Positions 34,341 through 43,163 of a stretch of DNA of 64,000 nt are shown piece after piece. This DNA is from Sphingomonas sp. HMP6. Lineage in GTDB: Bacteria > Pseudomonadota > Alphaproteobacteria > Sphingomonadales > Sphingomonadaceae. The notes beneath the pieces were generated by a model that was not told the origin of the DNA, searched no databases, and saw only the letters and a program-made list of their open reading frames with translations. The translations under genes and the position numbers were made by a program. The DNA is taken from the NCBI RefSeq assembly GCF_013374095.1, contig NZ_AP022672.1, positions 2,621,501 through 2,685,500 of the forward strand, in the 5' to 3' direction. Within the stretch, counting starts at the first letter, position 1. Every line of letters begins with the position of its first letter.

Positions 34341-36131
34341 ATGTCGACCTACACCGCCCGCCTCGCCGCCCTTCGCGACCAGCTCGCCCGCCAGCGTCTC
34401 GACGGCTTCGTCGTCCCGCTGACCGATGAACACATGTCGGAATATGTCGGCGCCTATGCCCAGCGGCTCGCCTGGCTGACCGGGTTCCAGGGCTCGGCCG
34501 GCAGCGCGGTGGTGCTGCCCGAGGCGGCGGCGATCTTCACCGACGGGCGCTACACGCTGCAAGTGCGCGAACAGGTCTCGGGCGATGACTGGCAGTATGT
34601 CGCCGTCCCCGCCACCAGCATCGCCGACTGGCTGGGCGCGCACGCCCCGACCGGCGGGCGGATCGGCTATGATCCCTGGCTCCATACGCGCGCCTGGGTC
34701 GAGGAGGCGCGCGCGGCTCTTGCGGCGCGCGGGGCCGAGCTGGTCGCGGTCGACACCAATCCGGTCGATGCGGTCTGGCCCGACCGCCCCGCCCCATCCG
34801 ATGCGCAGCTCGTCGTGCAGGACGAAGCACAAGCGGGTGCGAGCTCTGCCACGAAGCGCGCGGGCGTAGCCGATTGGCTCTCCGAACAGAAAGCCGACGC
34901 GGTCGTGCTCAGCGCGCTCGACTCGATCGCCTGGGCGCTCAACGTGCGCGGCAAGGACGTGGCGCACACGCCCGTCGCGCTGGCCTATGCGATCGTCCAG
35001 GGCGACGGCACCGCCGACCTGTTCATCGCGCCCGAGAAGCTCACCGACGCGGTACAGCAGCACCTCGGCAACGCCATTCGCCTGCACCCGCGCACCGCCT
35101 TTGCCGAAGCACTCGGTGGCTATGCGGGCAAGCGCATCGCAGCCGATCCGCAAAGCGCGGTCGCCGCGATCTTCGACCGGCTCGACCAGGGCGGCGCGAC
35201 GATCCTGCCGCTGCGCGATCCCGTCGTGCTCGCCAAGGCGACCAAAAACCCCGTCGAGATCGCCGGCCATCGTGCGGCCTCCGCGCGCGACGGAGCAGCC
35301 CTCGCGCGCTTCCTGCGCTGGGTCGAGGCCGAAGCACCCAAGGGCGGCCTGACCGAACTCTCCTGCGTCGCCAAGCTGCTCGATTTCCGCGAGCGCACCG
35401 GCGTGTTGCTCGACACCTCGTTCGACACCATTTCCGCGACCGGCGCGCACGGTGCCAGCCCGCATTACCATTCGACGCCCGAATCGAACGTCCCACTCGA
35501 ATTGGGACAGCTCTATCTGGTCGATTCGGGCGGCCAATATGCTGACGGCACGACCGACGTGACGCGCGTCCTGCCGATCGGCGAACCCACGGCAGAGATG
35601 CGCGACCGCTTCACCCGAGTGCTCAAGGGCCACATCGCGCTCGCCACCGCGATCTTCCCGGCGGGCACCACCGGGGGCCAGCTCGACGGCTTCGCACGGC
35701 GCCCCTTATGGGAAATCGGGCTCGATTATGCGCATGGCACCGGCCACGGCGTCGGCGCCTATCTGTCGGTGCATGAAGGCCCGGCGCGAATCGCCCAGCC
35801 TTTCTATCCCGGCGGCGGCCCGGCCGAGCCGCTGCGCCCTGGCATGATCCTGTCGAACGAGCCGGGCTATTACAAAGCGGGCGAATACGGCATCCGAATC
35901 GAGAACCTGATCCTGGTCGAGGAACGCGTGGCTGAAGGCGGCACGATGCTCGGGTTCGAGACGCTGACCTTTGCACCCATCGAACGCGCGCTGATCGTCG
36001 CCGATTTGCTCACCCCGGCCGAGCGCGGGTGGCTCGACGCCTATCATGCCCGCGTCATGGAGGTGATCGGCCCGCACCTCGAAACCGAGGAACGCGCCTG
36101 GCTGTCGGCGAAATGCGCGCCTATCGCTTAG
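34341..36131 (+). CDS. Aminopeptidase P family (M24B) Xaa-Pro peptidase
   Basis: A 596-residue enzyme that removes N-terminal residues before proline. Two creatinase-type N-terminal domains lead into the pita-bread fold. Metal and catalytic sites visible: HYHSTPESN, YLVDSGGQYADGTTDVTR (two Asp ligands), HGTGHGVGAYLSVHEGP (His) and PGMILSNEPGYYKAGEYGIR with RIENLILV (Glu ligands). The ATG at 34341 starts MSTYTARLAALRDQLARQRL, the usual N-terminus; the longer open frame is not conserved in character. The gap of about 200 bases upstream shows no clear feature. Confidence 0.94.
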   Translation: MSTYTARLAALRDQLARQRLDGFVVPLTDEHMSEYVGAYAQRLAWLTGFQGSAGSAVVLPEAAAIFTDGRYTLQVREQVSGDDWQYVAVPATSIADWLGAHAPTGGRIGYDPWLHTRAWVEEARAALAARGAELVAVDTNPVDAVWPDRPAPSDAQLVVQDEAQAGASSATKRAGVADWLSEQKADAVVLSALDSIAWALNVRGKDVAHTPVALAYAIVQGDGTADLFIAPEKLTDAVQQHLGNAIRLHPRTAFAEALGGYAGKRIAADPQSAVAAIFDRLDQGGATILPLRDPVVLAKATKNPVEIAGHRAASARDGAALARFLRWVEAEAPKGGLTELSCVAKLLDFRERTGVLLDTSFDTISATGAHGASPHYHSTPESNVPLELGQLYLVDSGGQYADGTTDVTRVLPIGEPTAEMRDRFTRVLKGHIALATAIFPAGTTGGQLDGFARRPLWEIGLDYAHGTGHGVGAYLSVHEGPARIAQPFYPGGGPAEPLRPGMILSNEPGYYKAGEYGIRIENLILVEERVAEGGTMLGFETLTFAPIERALIVADLLTPAERGWLDAYHARVMEVIGPHLETEERAWLSAKCAPIA

Positions 36132-36246
36132 GCGTATCCGGGTCGGCGGGCAGGTCGATTGCCCGGTCGCGCGCCTTCCGCCGTTTGAGGTTTTCACGCA
36201 GCGCGGCGGCCAGTCGTGCGGCGGTCTCTTCGTCCTTGGTCGTCAA
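36121..36246 (-). CDS. Small conserved-type basic protein (41 residues)
   Basis: A frame of 41 codons from a TTG at 36246, with GGAG about eight bases upstream, encoding MTTKDEETAARLAAALRENL then KRRKARDRAIDLPADPDTPK and R. The pattern LAAALRxNLxRRKxxxR is one I recall from many short sphingomonad proteins of unknown function. Its stop overlaps the end of the aminopeptidase gene by 11 bases, convergently. The periodicity suggests an amphipathic helix. Confidence 0.65.
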   Translation of the reverse strand: MTTKDEETAARLAAALRENLKRRKARDRAIDLPADPDTPKR

Positions 36247-36337
36247 ATCACCCGCTCCTTTGCGACAATCAAGTTGACATTGCCGGCGCATCCGTCTCTT
36301 AGGCCGCTTCCGTCGGCAGCGTAAGCGCCGCCGGCAT

Positions 36338-36412
<75 letters not shown>

Positions 36413-36820
36413 TTTCTCTCTTGAGAAATTAAACAGTTAAGAATGATTTTTGCCTTCGGGCAGCGCTGACAGAAGTCGTATTAAGTCCGCTTGTCAGCAA
36501 TTTGTCAGCAGCCGTGGTGAGTTTTTGACGAACTCTCGTTGCCAAGATCCAGAGCGCCTTCTTCGGACATCGATTTCGCTTGAGTGACCAAATCCTAATC
36601 TTGGCACCCGCAGCATGGCTCATCGCCCGCGGTAACGCAGCGTTCGGCGGGACGCTGCAAGGTCGATGGCATGACGCTCTACGTCAGCAACGCTACGGGG
36701 CTGTGACGTCGGCCCGTGCGGAGAAGCCCTATCGGCGCCGAACCGACAAAGCCTAATGCTTGTGACGGGGCCTGCTCCGTGGCGTGCGCGTTCCGATCAC
36801 GGTGGCGCAGTCGAGCTCGT
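36413..36820. other. Gene-poor stretch after tRNA-Thr
   Basis: About 400 bases of lower GC than the surroundings, with no frame I can support. Short open frames on the minus strand (one of 64 codons at 36429-36623) lack a ribosome-binding site and any known motif. It may be remnant sequence of an integrated element bounded by the tRNA gene. I see no integrase motif. Confidence 0.5.
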
Positions 36821-38233
36821 CTAGAAAGCGTTCCAGTCGTCCCCACCGGCGGGCACAGCGTCGCGGGTCGCCTGCGAGGCCAGCGCGGTGATCGGCGAGC
36901 GGTAGGGCGTGGGCGATTTCGTCCTGGCGGCCGGGGCGGCGCGCTGCGCTTCGGCCTTGCGCCGACCGGTCGATCCCGTGTCGATCGTGAACATCGCAGT
37001 CTGGTCCGATAGCGCGCTGACCTCACTGGTCAGGTTGCGCGCGGCGGCAGACGTTTCCTCCACCATTGCCGCATTCTGCTGGGTCGACTGGTCCATCGCG
37101 CCAATCGCCGCCGAGATCTGCGTGATCGCTGCGGATTGCGCGGTGGCATCGTCAGCCATAGTGCCCAGCAGTTTGTGGACCACGGCGACATCGCCCGAGA
37201 TATTGGCGAGCGCAGTGTCGACGCGTCGCACCGCGTCGACCGCCGAGCCGATTTCACTCTGTGTCACGGTCAGCTGATCGCGTGCGCGCTTGGCCTCTTC
37301 CTCGGCGCGCATGGCAAGCGCGGAGACAAGGTCTGCGACGACCGCGAAGCCACGCCCGGCATCGCCCGCGCGACCGGCCTCAACCGCAGCGTTCATCGCC
37401 AGGACGCGCGTCTGGAACGCGATCTTGTCGAGCCCCTCGATCACGCTGTCGATGCCCTTTGCGCTATCGCTGACGCGGCCCATCGCCTGCACCGCTTCCT
37501 CCGCCGTGACGCGGCCGCCATCCACAGTCGCGATAGCCTGATCGGCGCGCGTGACCGTTTGTGAGGACGAGAGCGCGGTGGCCTTCAGCCGACCATCGAT
37601 TTGAGTCAGCGCGGCGCTGGTTTCCTCCAGGCTGGCGGCATTGCTTTCGGTGCGGCGCGCGAGATCCTCGGATGCTTGAGCGATTTCAGCGGACCCGGTG
37701 CGGATGCCGTCGGCGCTGTGGGCGACCCCGCCGATCAACTCGCGAAGATTGATCAACGCTGCGTTGAAACCATTTTTCACTTCGACAAAGCTCTCGGGGA
37801 AGTCTGCGGTAATGTCGGCCGACAAGTCGCCGCCTGCGAGCTCGTTCATCTTCACGCCGATCGCCGCGACAACCTCTTCATTGATTGCCGCGAGGCGGTT
37901 GACCGCATTGGCGGTTTCACGGAACGTGGCCATGGCCGTCGTCATCCGTCCGACACAGTCGGTATAGTCGGTGAAGGCGATTGGCGACGCGAGATCGCCA
38001 GCAGCCAGGCCTTCCATGCGGACGACGGTCGCAACATAGGGATCCGCGATCATGCTCCGGAATTTCATGCCCAACAGGCAGGAAATCACCGTCGCCGCCA
38101 CGCCGACCGCAAAACCAAACACCCCCGGCAAGAGCGACGCCAGCGCCACAATTGCGGTGAGACCGATCAACGTACCATATGAAATCAGCAACTTGGCGCG
38201 AATAGGCGTTGCCTTGACGAACGACTCGAACAT
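36821..38233 (-). CDS. Methyl-accepting chemotaxis protein
   Basis: A 470-residue chemoreceptor. The N-terminus has two close hydrophobic spans (about 13-55) without a periplasmic sensing domain, then HAMP-like segments (residues about 60-150). The signalling hairpin has the conserved tip [20 protein letters not shown] followed by [20 protein letters not shown]. The C-terminus, DDWNAF, resembles the CheR-docking pentapeptide. It likely senses cytoplasmic or membrane-energy cues. It is cargo of the tRNA-Thr-bounded segment. AAAGGA lies about a dozen bases before the ATG. Confidence 0.92.
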   Translation of the reverse strand: MFESFVKATPIRAKLLISYGTLIGLTAIVALASLLPGVFGFAVGVAATVISCLLGMKFRSMIADPYVATVVRMEGLAAGDLASPIAFTDYTDCVGRMTTAMATFRETANAVNRLAAINEEVVAAIGVKMNELAGGDLSADITADFPESFVEVKNGFNAALINLRELIGGVAHSADGIRTGSAEIAQASEDLARRTESNAASLEETSAALTQIDGRLKATALSSSQTVTRADQAIATVDGGRVTAEEAVQAMGRVSDSAKGIDSVIEGLDKIAFQTRVLAMNAAVEAGRAGDAGRGFAVVADLVSALAMRAEEEAKRARDQLTVTQSEIGSAVDAVRRVDTALANISGDVAVVHKLLGTMADDATAQSAAITQISAAIGAMDQSTQQNAAMVEETSAAARNLTSEVSALSDQTAMFTIDTGSTGRRKAEAQRAAPAARTKSPTPYRSPITALASQATRDAVPAGGDDWNAF

Positions 38234-38323
38234 GTAAACCGGGTTCCTTTGAGTGACACACTCGACGATCCGGATTCATTTTAGGAATGATGGATGCAAT
38301 AACGGCGCTAGGCCGGTAATTAT

Positions 38324-38470
38324 TTATGTTACGGTTAATTTTAGACTCAGTACTGATTGCAGAAACCAGAGTATGAGGATTGCGGCGATGCAGATGGTGG
38401 ACATGAAGGTGTATGCACAGCGGTCGTAGCGTGTATGGATCCACCGCCATTCCTTAAGCCTACCGAACAT
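38324..38470 (-). pseudogene. IS5-type transposase remnant (C-terminus only)
   Basis: 48 codons reading MFGRLKEWRWIHTRYDRCAY then TFMSTICIAAILILWFLQSV to a TAA stop. This is the recognisable end of IS5-family transposases: the FGRLKDWRRIHTRYDRCA-like block, last catalytic-region residues and a hydrophobic tail. The rest of the gene and both inverted repeats are absent. It lies inside the tRNA-Thr-bounded segment, about 90 bases upstream of the chemoreceptor start. Confidence 0.8.
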
Positions 38471-38546
38471 AAGAGTATTCAATAACATACTTATAGTGTT
38501 AGGTTAATGTGCCTATAGCGTAGAATTGGCTACAAAACCGATCGCG

Positions 38547-38593
38547 TTGGTAAGCCTGAGGTCGTAAGTTTAATCCTCACCGGCAGCACCATT
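38547..38593 (+). repeat. Degenerate copy of tRNA-Thr 3' end (att-like direct repeat)
   Basis: 47 bases matching the tRNA-Thr gene from its anticodon loop (TTGGTAAG) through the CCA and the following TT, with three mismatches. It is in the same orientation as the tRNA gene 2.2 kb away. This is the arrangement left when an element integrates into a tRNA 3' end. The T-stem is disrupted (GTAAG/CTCAC), so it is not itself a tRNA. Confidence 0.8.
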
Positions 38594-38870
38594 CTTTTCG
38601 ATAGCTTAACGAAAAATCTCCCCGGCCGGGGTCGCAGGCACGTTACCCGGATAACAACAGGATAAGAATGCGCTGGGTCCACTACTGGGTCTCGGTCTTC
38701 GAATGGCGCTCGGCGCTTGCACGACGGCTTGATCCGTTGGTGACCCGTGGATCGCTGCAGGGCCTAATCAGCAACTATCGCTTCAAAGCAAACTCGCCGA
38801 GTGCGAAAATCGTAACGACCAATACCGGTTTTGCTGTGCAGGCCAATTGGGAGGGCCTAATGTCCACGTC
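38594..38870 (+). other. Intergenic region before yqiJ
   Basis: About 280 bases. A 73-codon open frame (38668-38889) lacks recognisable content and overlaps the next gene, so I do not call it. The promoter of the yqiJ-yqiK pair probably lies here, but no clear -35/-10 stands out. Confidence 0.4.
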
Positions 38871-39497
38871 ATGGTCATGCTGCTCCTGACGTCTGCTTAT
38901 GCCCCGTTTATGGTCGCGTTTGTCGTGATGATCGGCATTGGCTTGATCGAGGCGATTGGCCTTGGTTTGGGTGAACTTGGCGTCGACGCCGATGCCGGCC
39001 TCGATGGAGCCGATGGTTCGGGCGGGGTGCTTGACTGGCTCGGCTTGGGGGCGAGGCTGCCGATCTTGATTTGGCTAACGTCTTTGCTTGGCTGCTTTAC
39101 GATCGTTGGTGTGGCGGTGCAGCAGACCTCGGCCGCTATTACGGGTGCGCCGCTGTCCGCGGGGTTCGCCGCAGGCATCGCGCTCATCGTCGGCGGTTTC
39201 ATCAATGTGTTCGCGGCCCGTGGCCTTGCCCGGATTATGCCGAGCTACGAATCGACCGTCATCTCGCAGGGCGACTTCATGCGCCAGCGCGGCACGATCC
39301 TGGAAGGCGTTGCCAAGCGTGGCCACCCGGCGCGCGCCAAGATCATCGATCAGCACGGCCAGGCCCATTTCGTGATGGTCGAGCCACACCACGACACCGA
39401 CGTCATTGCCGAAGGTGAAACGGCGCTGCTTGTCCGCAGGGATGGCAGCATCTTCTTTGTTCTGCCCGACGCGCCGACCGCGCTGCGTCCGGTCTAA
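38871..39497 (+). CDS. YqiJ-like OB-fold membrane protein (DUF1449)
   Basis: A 208-residue membrane protein with three hydrophobic segments (about 4-28, 60-85, 92-115) and a soluble C-terminal OB-like domain (MRQRGTILEGVAKRGHPARA, AHFVMVEPHHDTDVIAEGET, LLVRRDGSIFFVLP). This matches YqiJ, the NfeD-like partner of the flotillin YqiK, whose gene follows after 27 bases. It is thought to shape membrane microdomains. The start is uncertain: ATG 38871 is chosen, with GGGAGG about 16 bases upstream. Confidence 0.8.
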   Translation: MVMLLLTSAYAPFMVAFVVMIGIGLIEAIGLGLGELGVDADAGLDGADGSGGVLDWLGLGARLPILIWLTSLLGCFTIVGVAVQQTSAAITGAPLSAGFAAGIALIVGGFINVFAARGLARIMPSYESTVISQGDFMRQRGTILEGVAKRGHPARAKIIDQHGQAHFVMVEPHHDTDVIAEGETALLVRRDGSIFFVLPDAPTALRPV

Positions 39498-39524
39498 CCA
39501 GCGGTAAACCCAGAGGAGGCTTTC

Positions 39525-41288
39525 GTGCCTGCATCGCTTATCAATATCCTGATTTACGCCGTAATCGTTCTGGTTGTTCTTGCTGTAATCGGCCTGATTC
39601 TGACGCGCCTTTACCGCCGAGCGACCAAGGACGTGGCGCTGATCCGAACCGGCTTCGGTGGCGAGAAGGTGGTGCTCAACGGCGGGATCATGGTGATCCC
39701 GGTGCTGCATGAACTGATGCAGGTGCGGCTGACGACGGTGAAGCTGGAAGTGTCGCGCCTCAACAAGGACGCCCTGATCACGCTCGACAAGCTCCGCGTC
39801 GATGTTGTTGGCCTGTTCCATATCAAGGTGAAGCCCGATGCGGAATCGATCGCTGCCGCCGCGCAGACGCTGGGCGATGCGGTCAACAGTCCCGATGCCG
39901 TCAAATCGTTGCTCGACGGCAAGCTGGTCTCGGCGCTCCGTTCGGTCGCCGCCACGATGACCATGGAGCATTTGCACGCCAACCGCGCCGACTTCATTCA
40001 GAAGGTGCAGGAAGCGCTCATGACCGATCTCGACATGAATGGCTTCCAGCTTGAATCCGTCAGCATTACGCATTTCGACCAGACGGCTTTCGAGCATTTC
40101 AACGAGAATAATGCGTTCGACGCCGAGGGTCTCACCGTGCTGACCCGCACGATCGAAGAACGAAAGAAAATCCGCAACGACATCGTGGCGACCAACCGCG
40201 TCGAAATCGAACAACGCAATCTCGATGCCAATAACCAGTCGCTCGAAATCGCGCAGGCGGCCGAGCAAGCGCGACTGACCCAGGGGCAGACGCTTGCCGC
40301 GTTGCGGGCGCAACAGGCGACGGCGATCGCGACCGCCGAAGCCGAACAGACCCAGCTCGCCGAAATCGCCCGCATCTCTGCAGAGCAAGCCCAGGCCGTG
40401 GCGCAAACCGAGGCGGACAAAATCACCCAAACCGCGACGATCGCGCGCGACGGCGCCATTCAGACGGCGACCATCGAACGTGATCGCAACATCGAGCTCG
40501 CCCGCATTACCACCGCAGTGCAGACAGCACAGAAGTCGGAGGAAGAGTCGACAGCGACCGCCGCAGCGAACGAAGCGCGTGCGCTTGCGGTGCGTGCTGA
40601 GGAAAGCGTGGCAACGGCCAAGGCGACGGAAATCGCCAACCGCACAAAGAACGTCGCGGTCATCGCAGCGACGCAGCGGGCGCAGGAGGAAGCTGTCCAG
40701 ATCACCGTGGCGGCGCAAGCAGATAAGGAAGCGGCCGAGGCGCGCGCCACAGCGCTACGCACCGAAGCCAACGCTGAGGCTGACGCCGAAAAGGCGCGTG
40801 CCGAAGGCCGTGCAGCAGCCTTCAAGGTCGATGCGGCGGGCCAGACCGCGTTGAACGAAGCAACCAACATCTTGAGCGATGCGCAAACGGCGCTCCTGGT
40901 CCGCAAGGCCATGTTGGAAGCTCTCCCCGGAATTCTGGCCGCTGCAGGAAAGCCCATCGAGCAAATCGATAGGATCAGCATCCTTGACGCACGCGGGCTG
41001 CACGGGGACGGAGGCGGCAGCGATGGCACCGGAAACGCGACCAATCTGGCTGACGCGGCCGTGGCGGCTGCAATGCGCTACCGGGTCGGCGGGCCGCTGA
41101 TCGATGCGCTCATGAGCGAATTGGGGATGAACGGCGCCACGATGGGTGGCATGCTTGCCGGCGCGGCGGCGGTCGAGCAGCTTGGAGACGGCAGTGCGTC
41201 GGGCGTCACCACGGAAACAGGACCGGCCGGTAAGGGCACCAACGGTGCCACGCACCGTGTTTCAGGGAGCGCCTCCGCCTCGACGTGA
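39525..41288 (+). CDS. Flotillin-family protein YqiK
   Basis: A 587-residue membrane-anchored flotillin. It has one N-terminal span (about 8-27), an SPFH/band 7 domain (ALIRTGFGGEKVVLNGGIMV... FDQTAFEHFNENNAFDAEGL) and then a very long Ala/Glu/Gln-rich coiled coil (about 215-450). A Gly/Ser-rich tail ends it. A GTG start has GAGGAGG upstream. Flotillins organise membrane domains; with the YqiJ-like partner this is the yqiJK pair. The coiled coil uses many Ala-Glu-Ala repeats and probably oligomerises. Confidence 0.88.
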   Translation: MPASLINILIYAVIVLVVLAVIGLILTRLYRRATKDVALIRTGFGGEKVVLNGGIMVIPVLHELMQVRLTTVKLEVSRLNKDALITLDKLRVDVVGLFHIKVKPDAESIAAAAQTLGDAVNSPDAVKSLLDGKLVSALRSVAATMTMEHLHANRADFIQKVQEALMTDLDMNGFQLESVSITHFDQTAFEHFNENNAFDAEGLTVLTRTIEERKKIRNDIVATNRVEIEQRNLDANNQSLEIAQAAEQARLTQGQTLAALRAQQATAIATAEAEQTQLAEIARISAEQAQAVAQTEADKITQTATIARDGAIQTATIERDRNIELARITTAVQTAQKSEEESTATAAANEARALAVRAEESVATAKATEIANRTKNVAVIAATQRAQEEAVQITVAAQADKEAAEARATALRTEANAEADAEKARAEGRAAAFKVDAAGQTALNEATNILSDAQTALLVRKAMLEALPGILAAAGKPIEQIDRISILDARGLHGDGGGSDGTGNATNLADAAVAAAMRYRVGGPLIDALMSELGMNGATMGGMLAGAAAVEQLGDGSASGVTTETGPAGKGTNGATHRVSGSASAST

Positions 41289-41488
41289 CGACGGCCTGGA
41301 GCGTCCGCGAGATCCGCAGCGTCGGACTGCGTAAATCTTGCGGGCATCCGGAGCGACCCGCTCCCGGCTCTTCAACGCTGCTCAGATGCTGCCATTCCGC
41401 ACGATCGCAAGCGTGCTTGTCGGAGCTGTCGTAGTGGCAGGTGAGGCGCTACAGAGTGCCATCATTCGTTGAGAGATTAGACAGTCGC

Positions 41489-41830
41489 ATGGCCCGCAAA
41501 CACTCGAAACATGGCCCCTACGAGGAGCCACAGCTTGAAGAGGAGGAGAGTCCGGCACCGGTCGCACCTTGCTGGCTCTGTGGCCGCGTGCTCGGCCAGA
41601 CCACGGTCTGGCATCACCCCGTTCCAAAAAGCCGCGGCGGTCGCGATGTCGTGCCGATGCATCCCATTTGCCAGCAGACTTTGATCGCTAATTTCACCAA
41701 TTCCGAGCTGCAACGCCATGGGATGGATGTCGCCGGCCTGCTTGCCGATCCCACGGTCCGTAAATTTGTGGATTGGGTGGCGAAGAAGGAGCCCGATTTC
41801 ACCGCGACCGCGAGCAAAAAGCAACGCTGA
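41489..41830 (+). CDS. Small HNH-like zinc-motif protein
   Basis: A 113-residue protein with CWLCGRVLG (Cys28, Cys31), WHHPVPKSRGGRD (His42, His43) and MHPICQQ (His58, Cys61), the layout of a compact HNH nuclease with a structural zinc. It ends in a short basic tail. The N-terminal 25 residues are charged and probably disordered. It is isolated between the flotillin gene and a 270-base gap. Its biological role cannot be stated. Confidence 0.7.
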   Translation: MARKHSKHGPYEEPQLEEEESPAPVAPCWLCGRVLGQTTVWHHPVPKSRGGRDVVPMHPICQQTLIANFTNSELQRHGMDVAGLLADPTVRKFVDWVAKKEPDFTATASKKQR

Positions 41831-42098
41831 CCGTGCGCGCGTTGCGGCGTGACCCAGATTTGGTCGTTCACGGCCGCTTTGCGCTCTCCAAAGACTGCCG
41901 CTCCTTCGGGAAAATTCATCCCGTAGGTGACCAGATCGATGAGATCAGCACCCGCGCGGAGATAGTTGGGGGCTTTGGTGTGAATCCCCAAACGCATGCC
42001 GGGCGGACGGTCCTGCACCGGCGCATGATACCTCAGAATCGCCGATACCACGGTCCATCACGCCGTTAACGACTGCGGTCTCCTTTGCGCAGCCGGGC
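41831..42098. other. Intergenic region with an unassigned minus-strand frame
   Basis: A minus-strand frame covers 41614-42051. Its first 70 codons, which lie in this gap, have protein-like composition (RLGIHTKAPNYLRAGADLID, VTYGMNFPEGAAVFGERKAA), but the rest runs antisense through the HNH-like gene. It may be a decayed gene. I recognise no family. Confidence 0.3.
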
Positions 42099-43163
42099 TC
42101 ACATCGTCAGGGCCCGGTCGTAGCCCGTCAGTTCGAGATACCCACGTCCACCCGGCGTCCGCACTGCACCTTCCCAATAGACCGGCAGACCGCTGCGTCG
42201 CGCATCGAGTTCCTGCGCTGCAAAGAGCGGGGTGAGCCGCCAGCGGTGTACGCCATCGGGCAGCCTCACGCTGAGTTCCTGCGCCACCGGATACACCGCG
42301 CCGGTCACGGGGCTGCGCCACCGCGCCAGCGGCCGCAACGCAATGTCGCCTGGCGCCAGGACGACGGTCGTGCCATCGGCGCGGCGCAGCGATCCGCCCG
42401 CCCACAGCGTCCCGCCCGTCTTGCGCCGGATACGGAACGCCATCAGCGCGCTGCCGTCATCGAAGTTGAGGCCAGTCCAGTCCCACCCTTGCGCATCGCC
42501 CCCGAGGTAGTTGGAGGACCATTCGCGATCGAGCCACGCCTCGCCGGTGACTGCGACCGAGGTACCGCCGCGGCGGACCCGGCCCGAGACCCGCAGGTGC
42601 GGGATCGAGTAATAATAGCTCGCCGCCGCGGGTTGCGGCCCCTTGCGGCTATACCCGCCCTGGCCCTGCGGCAGGGGCGGCTGGGTCGGCGCGAAAGCGA
42701 GCGCGAGCGCGAAGTCGGGTGCCGTCACCTGGGTCGCCCAGTTGCCGTCCTTGGTCCGCCGCAACCGCCAATCGCGGATCGCGACGTCGGCATCGGCGAT
42801 GGCCGCATTGGCCAGGCCGAACCCCGCCCGCGCAGAGCGCTCTCCGTGAAGCAAGCGGCCGATCCTCGGGTCCGACAAACCAGCGTGCGCAAACAGCACC
42901 TGCCCTGCGGCGAAACGGCTCGGATTGGCCGGATCGACCGGCGGGCGGGTGCGAAAGAACGTGACCTGAAAGCCGAGATCGGCACCGTCCGCAGTGCGGA
43001 GCCAGCCGGTGACGTACCACCATTCGGTGCGAAACTGCGGATGCGCGCCGTGATCGCGCGGGAAGCGTAGCACGATGCCGGGCTTCACCACCGGGTAGGG
43101 TGCTGGTGCAGATGCGGTCAGGCTCGCAGCGGCGAGAAGCGCTACGATCGGGGACACGCGCAT
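42099..43163 (-). CDS. AttH/CrtC-like lipocalin-domain secreted protein
   Basis: A 354-residue exported protein with a signal peptide (MRVSPIVALLAAASLTASAP) and the two-lipocalin fold of the AttH/carotenoid-hydratase superfamily: FPRDHGAHPQFRTEWWYVTG, FQVTFFRTRPP, GEAWLDREWSS and GWDWTGLNFDDGSALMAFRI. In AttEFGH systems this is the periplasmic partner of a lipoprotein-exporter-like ABC transporter. Its ATG overlaps the permease stop (TGATG). Because crt genes lie upstream, a carotenoid hydratase role is possible, but the permease/ATPase context favours AttH. Confidence 0.82.
   Translation of the reverse strand: MRVSPIVALLAAASLTASAPAPYPVVKPGIVLRFPRDHGAHPQFRTEWWYVTGWLRTADGADLGFQVTFFRTRPPVDPANPSRFAAGQVLFAHAGLSDPRIGRLLHGERSARAGFGLANAAIADADVAIRDWRLRRTKDGNWATQVTAPDFALALAFAPTQPPLPQGQGGYSRKGPQPAAASYYYSIPHLRVSGRVRRGGTSVAVTGEAWLDREWSSNYLGGDAQGWDWTGLNFDDGSALMAFRIRRKTGGTLWAGGSLRRADGTTVVLAPGDIALRPLARWRSPVTGAVYPVAQELSVRLPDGVHRWRLTPLFAAQELDARRSGLPVYWEGAVRTPGGRGYLELTGYDRALTM

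Noticed and set aside
34308..35633. 441-codon minus-strand frame opposite the aminopeptidase P gene
   Set aside because: Low-complexity Arg/Gly/Asp composition and no ribosome-binding site; the plus-strand enzyme has all metal ligands.
36429..36623. 64-codon minus-strand frame after tRNA-Thr
   Set aside because: Tested for integrase C-terminal motifs (R-H-R-Y) and none were seen; no other support.
38547..38593. A second tRNA gene
   Set aside because: Only the 3' half is present, the T-stem is broken and there is no acceptor 5' strand; it is an att-like copy.
38668..38889. 73-codon frame before yqiJ
   Set aside because: No motif or ribosome-binding site, and it overlaps the better-supported yqiJ start.
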